Assembly: GCF_000482365.1 (NCBI RefSeq) | Contig: NZ_AXVC01000018.1 | Span: 1-64,000, forward strand | Length of the DNA stretch: 64,000 nucleotides | From: Porphyromonas uenonis DSM 23387 = JCM 13868 | GTDB taxonomy: Bacteria; Bacteroidota; Bacteroidia; Bacteroidales; Porphyromonadaceae | Direction: 5' to 3' | Part shown: piece by piece, positions 1-8,383 of the stretch | How positions within the stretch are numbered: the stretch's first letter is position 1 | Layout of the letters: every line of letters begins with the position of its first letter | The notes under the pieces: generated by a model | The model's database searches: none | Seen by the model: the letters and a program-made list of their open reading frames with translations, nothing else | Told to the model about the DNA's origin: nothing | Translations under genes and position numbers: made by a program

Positions 1-74
1 GCTTCCTTAGCTCAGTTGGTTAGAGCATCTGACTGTTAATCAGGGGGTCCTTGGTTCAAGCCCAAGAGGGAGCG
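1..74 (+). tRNA. tRNA-Asn (GTT), copy 1
   Basis: A full cloverleaf can be folded. The acceptor arms GCTTCCT and AGGGAGC pair with one G-U, and the discriminator is G. The anticodon loop CTGTTAA at 33-39 gives anticodon GTT at 35-37, which reads Asn codons. The gene begins at the first base of the window. No CCA is encoded. It is identical to the copy 39 bp downstream. Confidence 0.96.
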
Positions 75-113
75 CAACTCTGTTTCATAGCCGAGACTGT
101 TAAGTCTCAAACA

Positions 114-187
114 GCTTCCTTAGCTCAGTTGGTTAGAGCATCTGACTGTTAATCAGGGGGTCCTTGGTTCAAGCCCAAGAGGGAGCG
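114..187 (+). tRNA. tRNA-Asn (GTT), copy 2
   Basis: This is an identical 74-nt copy of the tRNA-Asn at the window start, in the same orientation after a 39-bp spacer. The anticodon is GTT. The two probably share one transcript. Such a tandem pair usually reflects local duplication or gene conversion. Confidence 0.96.
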
Positions 188-270
188 CGACGTTGCTACA
201 CTGAGTTGTTTTGTTTTTGGGGCTCGAAAGGGCGTGGTTGTCTTTTGAGCCTTATATTTGTGGTTAACAG

Positions 271-322
271 AAGAAATCTCCTTCCGAATATCCGCTTGCG
301 GATTTCGAAAGGAGATTCTTTT
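271..322. terminator. Bidirectional hairpin terminator
   Basis: A long inverted repeat pairs AAGAAATCTCCTT and nearby bases at 271-298 with the complementary run at 299-322, and a T-rich tract follows on the plus strand (TTCTTTTGTTTT). It lies between the plus-strand tRNA-Asn pair and the 3' end of the minus-strand DUF2007 gene, so it can end transcription from both sides. Nothing else is seen in 188-343. Confidence 0.75.
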
Positions 323-343
323 GTTTTGTAAGCTCTGGGATCT

Positions 344-727
344 CTACGAGACGATGAGGACGGCAAGAGCGATGATGATCCCGATGGCGATGAGTAATAG
401 GAGGAGCATGGTGAGGCGCTTCTCCAGAGACCACTGAGCTGGGAGGGGTAGCTTGGCGACCCACTGCGTGAGGCGTGTCGTGGGCTCATCGCTCTCGTCG
501 GGGAGGATGAGCTCGCCACTGTCTATCAGCTCTTGGATCTGCGGGCGGGCACTCTCAGGCACCTCAACGATGAAGCCCCCTACGTCAACGAATGCGCTGA
601 GCATTCGAGCGCTGTAGCTGTTGCGTATGGTGGCTGGTATGCCATGGTCAGAGAGCAGGTCCAGTAGATCAAGAGCCTCCTCTTCAACTTGATAGGAGGC
701 TAGCTGTACCATTCGGTCTTCATTCAT
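344..727 (-). CDS. DUF2007-type putative signal-transducing protein with C-terminal membrane anchor
   Basis: The protein is 127 aa when started at the ATG at 727 (MNEDRMVQLASYQ); a longer frame open to 793 lies wholly inside nadD. The first ~75 residues (VQLASYQVEEEALDLLDLL, then IPATIRNS and GGFIVEVPE) match the small DUF2007 fold as I know it, an ACT/GlnB-like domain of unknown role. The last ~25 residues form one hydrophobic helix (LLLLLIAIGIIIALAVLIV) after a basic stretch, so this is a tail-anchored protein facing the cytoplasm. The start overlaps the nadD stop by 8 bp, so the two are translationally coupled. The function is not known. Confidence 0.78.
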   Translation of the reverse strand: MNEDRMVQLASYQVEEEALDLLDLLSDHGIPATIRNSYSARMLSAFVDVGGFIVEVPESARPQIQELIDSGELILPDESDEPTTRLTQWVAKLPLPAQWSLEKRLTMLLLLLIAIGIIIALAVLIVS

Positions 728-1409
728 GATGCGTAGTTGCTTTAGAGAGTGTATCGTATAGCTCAGGCTGAGGAAGCCAGTGGCGCAGGTCACGGCCCTC
801 GTGGAGCGCCTGACGGATTGCTGTCGAGGAGACCTCTATCTGAGGAGCATCGCTCATCAGTCGTATCTGAGCTGTGGGGTACTGATCGGCCAGCTGTGAG
901 AGATCGTACCCGCTCCGTGGATAGACCACGAGTGGTAGACGATCCATGAGCTCTCCATGCCGATACCACTGGGAGAGCGAGGCTAGGCTGTCAGCACCGA
1001 TGATGAGACTGAAGGCGCAATGCGGATAGTGCTCCTCCAATGCCGTGAGCGTCTCCAGCGTGTAGTGTGGCTCAGGTAGTATAGACTCGATCGTGCATAG
1101 CTCGTAGCGAGGATCGGACTGAATCGCTTGCTCGATCATGCGACAGCGCCATTCGTAGGAAAAGCTGGTCTCTTGCTCCTTGAGTGGATTCTGCGGCGTG
1201 GGCATGAACCATATGTGCTCTATCCCAGACAGCTCGGGATAAGCCAAGATGTAGTCACAGAGAGCGAGATGCCCGATGTGTAGCGGGTCAAAGCTTCCGC
1301 CGAAGAGCCCTACACTCCCGCTAACGTCTGATGTAGCAGGACGTAGATCGATCAGCCCAGGAGGCTTCTCCTTAGAGTCTCTACCTTCAGTTGTCATAGC
1401 ATGATCCAT
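720..1409 (-). CDS. nadD: Nicotinate-nucleotide adenylyltransferase
   Basis: NadD joins ATP and nicotinate mononucleotide to give deamido-NAD, the step after the quinolinate pathway encoded by nadB-nadC-nadA elsewhere in this window. The nucleotidyltransferase signature GGSFDPLHIGH lies near residue 37 and the second nucleotide-binding motif SSTAIR near residue 194. The length of 229 aa exceeds a typical ~190-200 aa NadD because of about 30 extra N-terminal residues before SVGLFGGSF. The real start may be Met5 (MTTEGRD). It follows the Wzz-like gene by 24 bp and overlaps the DUF2007 gene. Confidence 0.95.
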   Translation of the reverse strand: MDHAMTTEGRDSKEKPPGLIDLRPATSDVSGSVGLFGGSFDPLHIGHLALCDYILAYPELSGIEHIWFMPTPQNPLKEQETSFSYEWRCRMIEQAIQSDPRYELCTIESILPEPHYTLETLTALEEHYPHCAFSLIIGADSLASLSQWYRHGELMDRLPLVVYPRSGYDLSQLADQYPTAQIRLMSDAPQIEVSSTAIRQALHEGRDLRHWLPQPELYDTLSKATTHHE

Positions 1410-1433
1410 AAAAAAGCTGAGCGTCCACTCTTC

Positions 1434-3068
1434 CTACTCCACCCACAGGGTGTGTATGCGGGAGCGGTCTAGCTGTTGTCTGATCTGTAGCTGATGGACG
1501 ACACGCTTGATGGCTCTAATCCTCGTGCTACCACGATAGATGCCGTAGAGGCTCTGCTCTACGCTACTAGAGAGGAGATAAGCGGTCGGGTCCTTCGTGA
1601 GCGCTGGCGGCACGATGATCGTGAGCTGGTGCTGCGTCTGTAGCTGCTTGAGCTGCTGCTGGAAGGCGCTAGAGCCTATCATCCCAGGCGTGAGCGTCGT
1701 GTGGTAGACTCCATTAGACTCCTCGCTAACCTTCTTTTGGTTTGCTAGGTCTAGGTACCAGACAGCGCAGGAGATGCCTCTCTGCTGTAAGGCTTGCTGT
1801 AGCTCCGAGACGAGCTGACGGTGGTACTTTGTACCGCTGGGAGTGGCGAGCTGTATGGTGCGTGTCTCTCCTTGTGGCGAGACGAGAGCGCACAGCTCCT
1901 CGAGGTGGGGGTAGAGGGACTTGCCCTTACGTCCTCGCTGCAGATCTAGTGTAAGGCGACTGCGTAGGAGGCGGGGTAGCTCGCAGACATAGTAGATGGC
2001 ACCTAGTATAGCCCAGTAGATGTACAGTAGGAGTAGTGGTAGGAGCAGACCAAGGAGGCCCATACCTGCGATGATAAATAGGTCGGGCTCGAAATCTCGG
2101 GCTATGCGAGGCTTATCAATCAGCCTAAAGGGCGAAAGCCCTGCAGGGGGGACAGTCCCAGTAAACTGACCTAGCGAGTCGATCATGCCCTGATCGCTCA
2201 GTTGCTCCACCCATCCCAAGCTATCCGTGACGAGGTACATCTGGTAGAGGAGCTCTAGGCAGCGACGCTCAGAGCGGTCGGAGAGCATCTCGACACGCAT
2301 GACTGAGGAGAGTGGGAGGTCGGCCTTTTTCATTGTTACCTGCATCTCCGTCTCGTAGGCGTCTCTCATGTCTGGTACCGTGGAGTAGGAGAGAGCTATT
2401 GTCTTATACTTCTGATCTATGTGGTAGGGGAAGTGGTGCTCTGGATTGTCCAGGGTTATGGTGACACGTCCTGCAGGTGTCTCTTGCGTAGAGCCGACAG
2501 GAATGACCACATCGTACGGTTCCCTGATGGAGACGCCCTGAACAGTGCCTGTGAATCCACTCAGCATGACCTGCTTCGGGTGGACAGGGTCGTCCAGCTT
2601 GGCGATACAGTCCATCTTGTCTGTCGCGAGTAGATCGTCAAAGTGTACGATGATGGGCGTTTGGTTGTAGTAGTCTCGCCTTCCCCAGGAAGTCTTGACA
2701 AAGTAGTTGACCTGAAAGTTGATACGCTTACCCGCCTCTACGACCGCCGTCGTCGTATTGAGCAGAGAGGCAATGTACTCAGGCGTCCAAGGCGAGGTCT
2801 TGAAGGTCGAGTCGCTCAGGGGCATCATCGGATTCGTCAGCTCGTGAGGCTCTCGTGAGGAGAGTTGCATGTAGTAGGTCTGACGTCCCATGGGACGATG
2901 GTCCGCGACACTCTTGCCTAGTACGACAAAGAGCACGAAGGAGAGCACAAACCAGTACCACTGTCTCAGGATCAAACGAAAGATCTGCGAGAAAGTGGGA
3001 CGTGAGCCCTCGTCTGGATAGGTTGGCTGATCGATGATAGCGTTGTTGGGGAGCGATGAGTGGGTCAT
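1434..3068 (-). CDS. Wzz/Wzc-like polysaccharide chain-length protein with degenerate kinase-like domain
   Basis: A 544-aa inner-membrane protein. One TM helix lies at about residues 37-52 (WYWFVLSFVLFVVLG), then a ~280-residue periplasmic region, a second hydrophobic segment at about 330-361, and a ~180-residue cytoplasmic tail. This is the architecture of polysaccharide co-polymerases fused to a BY-kinase domain. The tail aligns by eye with the kinase start (RTIQLATPSG at ~403-412, VWYLDL at ~436-441), but the P-loop GxxGxGKS/T is replaced by TPSGTKYHRQL and no tyrosine cluster is present. It is therefore probably a non-catalytic regulator of chain length. It is unlinked from the intact Wzc-type gene at 62.5-64 kb. 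Confidence 0.72.
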   Translation of the reverse strand: MTHSSLPNNAIIDQPTYPDEGSRPTFSQIFRLILRQWYWFVLSFVLFVVLGKSVADHRPMGRQTYYMQLSSREPHELTNPMMPLSDSTFKTSPWTPEYIASLLNTTTAVVEAGKRINFQVNYFVKTSWGRRDYYNQTPIIVHFDDLLATDKMDCIAKLDDPVHPKQVMLSGFTGTVQGVSIREPYDVVIPVGSTQETPAGRVTITLDNPEHHFPYHIDQKYKTIALSYSTVPDMRDAYETEMQVTMKKADLPLSSVMRVEMLSDRSERRCLELLYQMYLVTDSLGWVEQLSDQGMIDSLGQFTGTVPPAGLSPFRLIDKPRIARDFEPDLFIIAGMGLLGLLLPLLLLYIYWAILGAIYYVCELPRLLRSRLTLDLQRGRKGKSLYPHLEELCALVSPQGETRTIQLATPSGTKYHRQLVSELQQALQQRGISCAVWYLDLANQKKVSEESNGVYHTTLTPGMIGSSAFQQQLKQLQTQHQLTIIVPPALTKDPTAYLLSSSVEQSLYGIYRGSTRIRAIKRVVHQLQIRQQLDRSRIHTLWVE

Positions 3069-3087
3069 AATGTATGGCTATGTAGTG

Positions 3088-3095
3088 CAAAGGTA
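3088..3095 (-). promoter_or_regulatory. Bacteroidetes -7 box for the Wzz-like/nadD/DUF2007 operon
   Basis: The minus strand reads TACCTTTG, matching TAnnTTTG, 20 bp before the ATG at 3068. No good -33 TTTG was seen at the usual distance. This placement would give a very short leader. Confidence 0.5.
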
Positions 3096-3134
3096 AGAAA
3101 GTCCGTCCGATATTGCTAGGTAAGCGATCGGGCA

Positions 3135-4136
3135 TCAGTGCGATCGGGGAAATGATGGACTAGCGATGGTGGTAAAAGCTAATGAGTCGCCAGCCGATAC
3201 GAAAAGTAAGAAGGAGATGTCTGGCGAAAGTCGCTTACGCATCGCCTCTGAGCCCTCGTACCCCGAAGCCATGAAGGCCGTCGCCAGAGCATCAGCCTCA
3301 GCGCAAGTCGGAGCTATCACCGAGGCGCTTAGGATGTCTGTCTCGGCGGGGTAACCGCTCAGCGCAGAGATCGTGTGTCCGTAGACTCGTCCGTCAGCTG
3401 CGACCTTGTAGTTGCGATAGTTGCCCGAGGTGGCCAGTCCTCCTCGCTCGCCTGGCAGATCAATGATCTCCTGTAGCTCTTGGCTTATTCCCAGTGAGTC
3501 CAGGTCTGGTCTTGAGATGCCGACACGCCATGGAGCGCCTCTCGGATTGCGTCCCGAGTAAGCTATCTCGCCGCCTATCTCCACCAGGTAGTTGGTCACG
3601 CCCGCCTTGTGCAGCTTCTCGCCTACGAGGTCAGAGGCGTAGCCCTTAGCAACGGAGGCGAAGTCTAGCTCCATTGCGGGGGTTGCCTTGGTCAGCTCAG
3701 TAGGAGTGCAGGAGACCTTGTCCATGCCGACCAACTTCATCAAACTATCCACCTGCTGCTGCGTGAGTGGGTAGCTCTTTTCGAAGCCAAAGCCCCACGC
3801 ATTGACCAGCGGAGCGATGGTCACGTCATAGGCACCGCCCGACTGCTCGTAGACCCTCCGCGCTACGCTGTAGATAGCGTAGAAAGTGCTGTCCACCGTC
3901 ATCGACAAATTATTGTTGACCGCATAGATCATAGAGGTCGAGTCAAAGGGGTTTGCCACACGGTTGACCTCCTGCAGCGCCTCATTGATCTGGTCGGATA
4001 AGTCCCGGTCAGCCTGGTAGGTAACCCGATAAAGCGTGCCGAAGATGAGTCCCTCGGCACTCCTGTAGGGCGCCTCCTGGTGGCAACTGCTCAAGAGTAT
4101 GAGCGAGAGCAGTAGTAGGGTGACGGTGCGACGCAT
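3135..4136 (-). CDS. apbE: FAD:protein FMN transferase (ApbE family lipoprotein)
   Basis: ApbE covalently attaches FMN to threonines of periplasmic flavoproteins such as the RNF and NQR subunits. The 333-aa protein starts with a lipoprotein signal (LLLSLILLSSC, Cys at ~18). Family landmarks are visible: IAPLVNAWGFG, the substrate-site stretch ELDFASVAKGYASD, VEIGGEIAYSGRNPRG, and a C-terminal TCAEADALATAFMASG, where the Asp and the Ala/Thr-rich helix sit at the Mg/FAD site. Its length is normal for the family. It lies 15 bp after a nitroreductase and is probably the last gene of the GT2-nitroreductase-apbE operon. Confidence 0.93.
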   Translation of the reverse strand: MRRTVTLLLLSLILLSSCHQEAPYRSAEGLIFGTLYRVTYQADRDLSDQINEALQEVNRVANPFDSTSMIYAVNNNLSMTVDSTFYAIYSVARRVYEQSGGAYDVTIAPLVNAWGFGFEKSYPLTQQQVDSLMKLVGMDKVSCTPTELTKATPAMELDFASVAKGYASDLVGEKLHKAGVTNYLVEIGGEIAYSGRNPRGAPWRVGISRPDLDSLGISQELQEIIDLPGERGGLATSGNYRNYKVAADGRVYGHTISALSGYPAETDILSASVIAPTCAEADALATAFMASGYEGSEAMRKRLSPDISFLLFVSAGDSLAFTTIASPSFPRSH

Positions 4137-4151
4137 GGCGGTGCGACTAGC

Positions 4152-4673
4152 TTAGATGAATGTGACCAGCTCCTCCATCGTCTTGCGACGTGGGTTGCCC
4201 TCTTTGCCTGCAAAGGCTGGGTCTGGATGCCCCACAGCTAAGATGAGGATCGGCTCCTCATGCTCTGGGATCTGTAGTAGCTCACGGCAGATCTCCTGAT
4301 CGAAGGCAGCCACCGTCGTAGCGCCTAGCCCCATATCCTCAGCCTTGAGGAGCATGTGCGTCAGTGCTATCGAGGTATCTACGTAGGTGAGGTCACAGTG
4401 CGGACGCTGCCACGCCTTGTCGTGGTCACCGATGATGACGATGTAGCTCGGAGCATGATAAAACCATGGCTGCTGACTGATGGCGTGGAGCTTTGTGCGC
4501 TCCTCCTCGGAGAGCACCACGACGAAGCGGAGTGGCTGGAAGTTCTTTGCCGAGGGAGCTAACCGCCCAGCCTCTAGTATCGGCATGAGCTCATCACGAG
4601 TTATCGGCTTGGTCGCATCAAAGTGGCGTACCGTACGCCTTGTAGAGATGATTTGGTCGAAGGTCTTAGTCAT
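4152..4673 (-). CDS. Nitroreductase family protein
   Basis: A 173-aa FMN-dependent nitroreductase-like oxidoreductase. The N-terminal motif STRRTVRHFD and APSAKNFQPLRFVVV correspond to the FMN phosphate and ribityl contacts of the family, and the C-terminal half has GLGATTVAAFDQEI and ILILAVGHPD. The substrate cannot be told from sequence. Its ATG overlaps the GT2 stop in an ATGA arrangement, so the two genes are translationally coupled. It is at the short end of the family length range, which suggests a single compact domain working as a homodimer. Confidence 0.88.
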   Translation of the reverse strand: MTKTFDQIISTRRTVRHFDATKPITRDELMPILEAGRLAPSAKNFQPLRFVVVLSEEERTKLHAISQQPWFYHAPSYIVIIGDHDKAWQRPHCDLTYVDTSIALTHMLLKAEDMGLGATTVAAFDQEICRELLQIPEHEEPILILAVGHPDPAFAGKEGNPRRKTMEELVTFI

Positions 4674-5662
4674 AGTTCTGTTTCTATATTATAGGTGTCA
4701 CGATTGGGATCGCGGCGTGTGATCATCTCTCCGATGAAGCCAGCGCAGAAGAGCTGCACGCCTATGATCATCGCCGCCAGGGAGATGTAGAAGTAGACGC
4801 GATCCGTCACAAGCGGAGCGGGTGTACCGCTGATAAGTGCGGAGAGCTTGAACGAGAGGACTACGATGAGCGCTATGAATCCAATGAGAAACATGAGCGA
4901 GCCCCAGAACCCGAAGAAGTGCATCGGCTTGCGCCCGAAACGATGGGTAAACCAAAGTGTAAGCAGGTCTAGGTAGCCATTGAAGAAGCGGTCTAGCCCA
5001 AACTTCGAGTGACCATACTTGCGAGGCGCATGGTGCACCACCTGCTCGCCAATCTTGGCGAAGCCCGCATTCTTCGCCAGATAAGGGATGTAGCGGTGCA
5101 TATCGTTGTAGAGCTCGATGCTATGGACCACCTCCGCGCGGTACGCTTTGAGTCCGCAGTTGAAGTCGTGTAGGTTCTTAATCCCAGAGACACGTCTAGC
5201 GGTCGCGTTAAAGAGCTTCGTGGGAATCGTCTTGGAGAGCGGGTCGTAGCGCTTTTTCTTCCATCCGCTTACGAGGTCGTATCCCTCATGGACGATCATA
5301 TTGTACATCCCGCCTATCTCCTCGGGAGCGTCCTGTAGGTCAGCATCCATCGTGATGACGACCCGTCCGCAAGCCTTAGCAAAGCCACACTGCAGCGCAG
5401 GCGACTTGCCGTAGTTACGACGAAACTTGATCGCATGCACCGCTGCGTCTTGAGCAGCTAGCCGCTCAATCACTTGCCACGAGTCGTCGCTACTGCCATC
5501 GTCGACGAAGATGATCTCGTAGCTCAGTCCCACCTCAGCGGTGTGAGCTACGATGCGCTCGTAAAGCTCGGGGAGGCTCTCAGCCTCGTTGAGCAAGGGA
5601 ATGACCACCGAGATGTCGGGACACTCCGTGGCGGTCGTTTCGAGAGAGTTGTGATCAGTCAT
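4670..5662 (-). CDS. Family 2 glycosyltransferase with two C-terminal membrane helices (GtrB/DPM1-like)
   Basis: A 330-aa enzyme that probably transfers a sugar from a nucleotide donor to undecaprenyl phosphate. The GT2 fold is clear: ISVVIPLLNEAESLPELYE, FVDDGSSDDSW, then KFRRNYGKSPALQCGF and the DxD stretch TMDADLQDAPEE. A basic amphipathic segment precedes two TM helices (FFGFWGSLMFLIGFIALIVVL and VYFYISLAAMIIGVQLFCAGF), the usual topology of polyprenyl-phosphate glycosyltransferases. It heads the operon with the nitroreductase and apbE. The particular sugar is unknown. Confidence 0.9.
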   Translation of the reverse strand: MTDHNSLETTATECPDISVVIPLLNEAESLPELYERIVAHTAEVGLSYEIIFVDDGSSDDSWQVIERLAAQDAAVHAIKFRRNYGKSPALQCGFAKACGRVVITMDADLQDAPEEIGGMYNMIVHEGYDLVSGWKKKRYDPLSKTIPTKLFNATARRVSGIKNLHDFNCGLKAYRAEVVHSIELYNDMHRYIPYLAKNAGFAKIGEQVVHHAPRKYGHSKFGLDRFFNGYLDLLTLWFTHRFGRKPMHFFGFWGSLMFLIGFIALIVVLSFKLSALISGTPAPLVTDRVYFYISLAAMIIGVQLFCAGFIGEMITRRDPNRDTYNIETEL

Positions 5663-5687
5663 GAGGTCTACTTGTAGTACTATTGCA

Positions 5688-5695
5688 CAAAGATA
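5688..5695 (-). promoter_or_regulatory. Putative -7 box upstream of the GT2 gene
   Basis: The minus strand reads TATCTTTG, a match to TAnnTTTG, 26 bp before the ATG at 5662. A convincing -33 element was not found. Confidence 0.45.
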
Positions 5696-5740
5696 CTAAT
5701 TTGCCACCTACGAGCGACCGAGACAACAAATGTGCGTTGG

Positions 5741-6937
5741 CTATGGGAGAGTCACTTTGTCAAGGATGCCGGTGAGGTAGGCTATCGCCAGTCCGTAGTT
5801 GGTCATCGGCACCTGCTGAGCCGTGGCGAGGTCTTGGCGGGAGATGAGCATGCGGCGGTTGAACATACAGCCACCGCAGTGGATGACGAGGTCGTAAGGC
5901 GTGAGATCCTCGGGGAAGTCCCGACCCGACACATGCTCGATGGTGAGCGTCTCGCCGATGCGCTTGCGTAGGAGGCGGGGCAGCTTGACGGTGCCAATGT
6001 CCTCGCCCTCGGGAGCGTGGGTGCAAGCCTCAGCAATAAGTATACGGCTGGCGGGCGTGAGCCGACCAATGGCTCCTGCTCCCGCAACAAGTCGCTGAAG
6101 GTCACCACGCTGAGCGCTCATGAGGATGGAGAAAGAGGTGAGCCGACAACCCTCGGGGACCAACGGCTCGACGGTGGCGAAGACTTGCGAGTCGGTGATG
6201 ATGAGCTGAGGCGGGGCGGCCAGCTGGGACAGCGCTGCGGGGAGTTGCTCGGGGGTGACGCATAGGGCGTGGCACCCTCTGTCTAGCAATGCTCTGATAG
6301 TCTGCACCTGTGGCAAGATGAGTCGACCTGCGGGGGCTGAGCTGTCTTGTGGCATGACGAGGAGCACGAGGTCGCCCGCTTGGCAAAGGTTGCCGAGGAG
6401 CGAGGGGGCTGGCTCCGACTCATTGCTTAGCGTTCGCTGGATCGCCTCAAGTAGGGTGTCCAAACTCTTTTCGTCGTCCTGACGTAGCGTGAGGGGAGTG
6501 TGACCGAAGCATTGCATAATCTTCTCTTGTCGCTCTAGCCACGAGCTTTGCTCAGGCAGGTCGGCACGAGCGATGATCGGGAGTGTCGGCACGCTGGCCT
6601 TTCGCAAAGTGGTTATGATCGGAGTGTCGAGGGACTCTTCGCAACTGAGTAGGTAGAGGACCAGATCGGCAGAGCTTAGAGCTTGCTGTGTGATCCGCTG
6701 TCGCTCGGCTCCGAGGGGTGTGTCGTCGGCTAGTCCTGGGGTGTCGACTAGTAGGACGGGTCCTACGCTGGGCAGCTCGAAGAGCTTCTCCACGCTGTCG
6801 GTTGTGGTGCCAGCTTGGTCAGACACGAGCGACCGCTCTTGGCGTAGCAGGCGGTTGTAGAGCGTAGACTTGCCACTGTTGACCTGCCCTACGAGAACGA
6901 TTCGTTTGCGCTCGGATGCGTCCTTTCTAGAAGCCAT
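5741..6937 (-). CDS. hydF: [FeFe] hydrogenase H-cluster maturation GTPase HydF
   Basis: HydF is the scaffold on which the 2Fe subcluster is assembled before transfer to HydA. The N-terminal GTPase domain has the P-loop VGQVNSGKST (~16-25), the switch DTPGLADDT and downstream small-GTPase elements. The C-terminal domain has the family FeS ligands, CTHAP near residue 308 and HCGGC at 353-357. The length of 398 aa is typical. It is the last gene of hydA-hydE-hydG-hydF, 15 bp after hydG. Confidence 0.96.
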   Translation of the reverse strand: MASRKDASERKRIVLVGQVNSGKSTLYNRLLRQERSLVSDQAGTTTDSVEKLFELPSVGPVLLVDTPGLADDTPLGAERQRITQQALSSADLVLYLLSCEESLDTPIITTLRKASVPTLPIIARADLPEQSSWLERQEKIMQCFGHTPLTLRQDDEKSLDTLLEAIQRTLSNESEPAPSLLGNLCQAGDLVLLVMPQDSSAPAGRLILPQVQTIRALLDRGCHALCVTPEQLPAALSQLAAPPQLIITDSQVFATVEPLVPEGCRLTSFSILMSAQRGDLQRLVAGAGAIGRLTPASRILIAEACTHAPEGEDIGTVKLPRLLRKRIGETLTIEHVSGRDFPEDLTPYDLVIHCGGCMFNRRMLISRQDLATAQQVPMTNYGLAIAYLTGILDKVTLP

Positions 6938-6952
6938 ACCCTTTTTCGTTGA

Positions 6953-8371
6953 TTAAAAGCGGAAGTCACGTTCCCCGGCTTTGATCTGCTGGAGACGCTG
7001 CTGAGCGATGGCACGAACCCGCTCATTGGGGATCGTGGGGAGCTGCTGCGAGATCATCTCTAGTCCCAGCTCACGGGTGGTGGGTGAAGCATAATCCTCG
7101 AGGTACTCCTGCAGTGTCAGGAGCGCGTTGGGACCGCAGCAGTTGGAGATCTGACCACTCTTGCAGAGCGACATGAAGCGGTCGCCGGTACGTCCCTCAC
7201 GATAGCATGCGGTGCAGAAGCTCGGTATGTGTCCCTGCTGGAGGAGCCAGTAGACGACCTCGTCAAGGGTGCGTGGGTCGCTCACCTCAAACTGCTCCGA
7301 GTGGGCAGCCTCTGTCGTCTGTGCATAGCCTCCCACGGAGGTGCGGGAGCCACCGCTGATCTGCGACACGCCTACGTGGAGAGCCCGCTGTCGTACCGCC
7401 TCACGCTCGCGGGTTGAGACGATGATCCCTGTGTAGGGGACTGCCAGTCGAGCCACCGCAATGATATGGAGGAAGGTGTCGTCGGGGATTGCCTCGGGGA
7501 AGGAGTCGAGCGAGATGTCGTCGGCTGGGCAAATGCGTGGCACGCTGATCGTGTGGGGGCCTACGCCAAAGGTTGCCTCCAAATGCTCCGCGTGCATCAT
7601 CAGTCCGACGAAGTCGTAGCGGTAAGTGCTCAGACCAAAGAGTACGCCCAGACCAACATCGTCAATGCCTCCTTGCATGGCTCGATCCATGGACTCGGTA
7701 TGGTAGGCGTAGTCACTCTTAGGCCCTCTCGGGTGTAGCTCCTCGTAGTGCTCCTTGTGGTAAGTCTCCTGGAAGAGAATGTAAGTGCCGATGCCCGCCT
7801 CGTGAAGCATACGATACTCCTCGACGGTGGTTGCAGCGATGTTCACATTGACACGACGGATAGCTCCGTTCTTATGATGTATGGAGTAGATCGTCTGGAT
7901 CGACTCAAGGATATATTCGATCGGGTTGTTGCGTGGATCTTCGCCAGCCTCGAGGGCGAGGCGCTTGTGCCCCATATCTTGCAGGGCGATCACCTCTTGT
8001 CGTATCTGCTCCTGCGTCAGCTTGTGACGGGGAATGGTGCGGTTCTTAGCGTGGTAAGGACAATAGACACAACCATTGATACAGTAGTTGGAGAGGTAAA
8101 GCGGCGCAAAGAGGACAATGCGCTTACCGTAGAAGCGTAACTTGATCTGCTCGGCCAGCTGTGCCACTCGTTGCCGTGTCGCAGGGTCCTCAGCGAGGAG
8201 GAGTACGGCCGCTTCGCGGTGGTCTAGCCCACGCATCTCCGCAGCTTTGCGTAAGATGTCGGAGATCGTTTTCTCATCATCTTTATGTTGCTCCGCATAG
8301 CGGAGGGTGTCGATGATTTCATCATGATTGATGAAGTCACAGGCATCGTGTGATTGCTTATTGTAACTCAT
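6953..8371 (-). CDS. hydG: [FeFe] hydrogenase maturation radical SAM tyrosine lyase HydG
   Basis: HydG cleaves tyrosine to supply the CO and cyanide ligands of the H-cluster. The radical-SAM cysteine motif is NYCINGCVYCPY (CxxxCxxC) near residue 100. The second, C-terminal cluster site is CTACYREGRTGDRFMSLC, the CxxC plus distal Cys pattern specific to HydG rather than ThiH. The length of 472 aa matches the family. The gene lies 12 bp after hydE in the operon. Confidence 0.97.
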   Translation of the reverse strand: MSYNKQSHDACDFINHDEIIDTLRYAEQHKDDEKTISDILRKAAEMRGLDHREAAVLLLAEDPATRQRVAQLAEQIKLRFYGKRIVLFAPLYLSNYCINGCVYCPYHAKNRTIPRHKLTQEQIRQEVIALQDMGHKRLALEAGEDPRNNPIEYILESIQTIYSIHHKNGAIRRVNVNIAATTVEEYRMLHEAGIGTYILFQETYHKEHYEELHPRGPKSDYAYHTESMDRAMQGGIDDVGLGVLFGLSTYRYDFVGLMMHAEHLEATFGVGPHTISVPRICPADDISLDSFPEAIPDDTFLHIIAVARLAVPYTGIIVSTREREAVRQRALHVGVSQISGGSRTSVGGYAQTTEAAHSEQFEVSDPRTLDEVVYWLLQQGHIPSFCTACYREGRTGDRFMSLCKSGQISNCCGPNALLTLQEYLEDYASPTTRELGLEMISQQLPTIPNERVRAIAQQRLQQIKAGERDFRF

Positions 8372-8383
8372 ACATTCATTCTC

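Noticed and set aside
5760-6386. Several overlapping open frames on both strands inside hydF
   Set aside because: They are high-GC antisense or shifted frames of a well-supported gene, as are many others across rpoB, rpoC and tuf.
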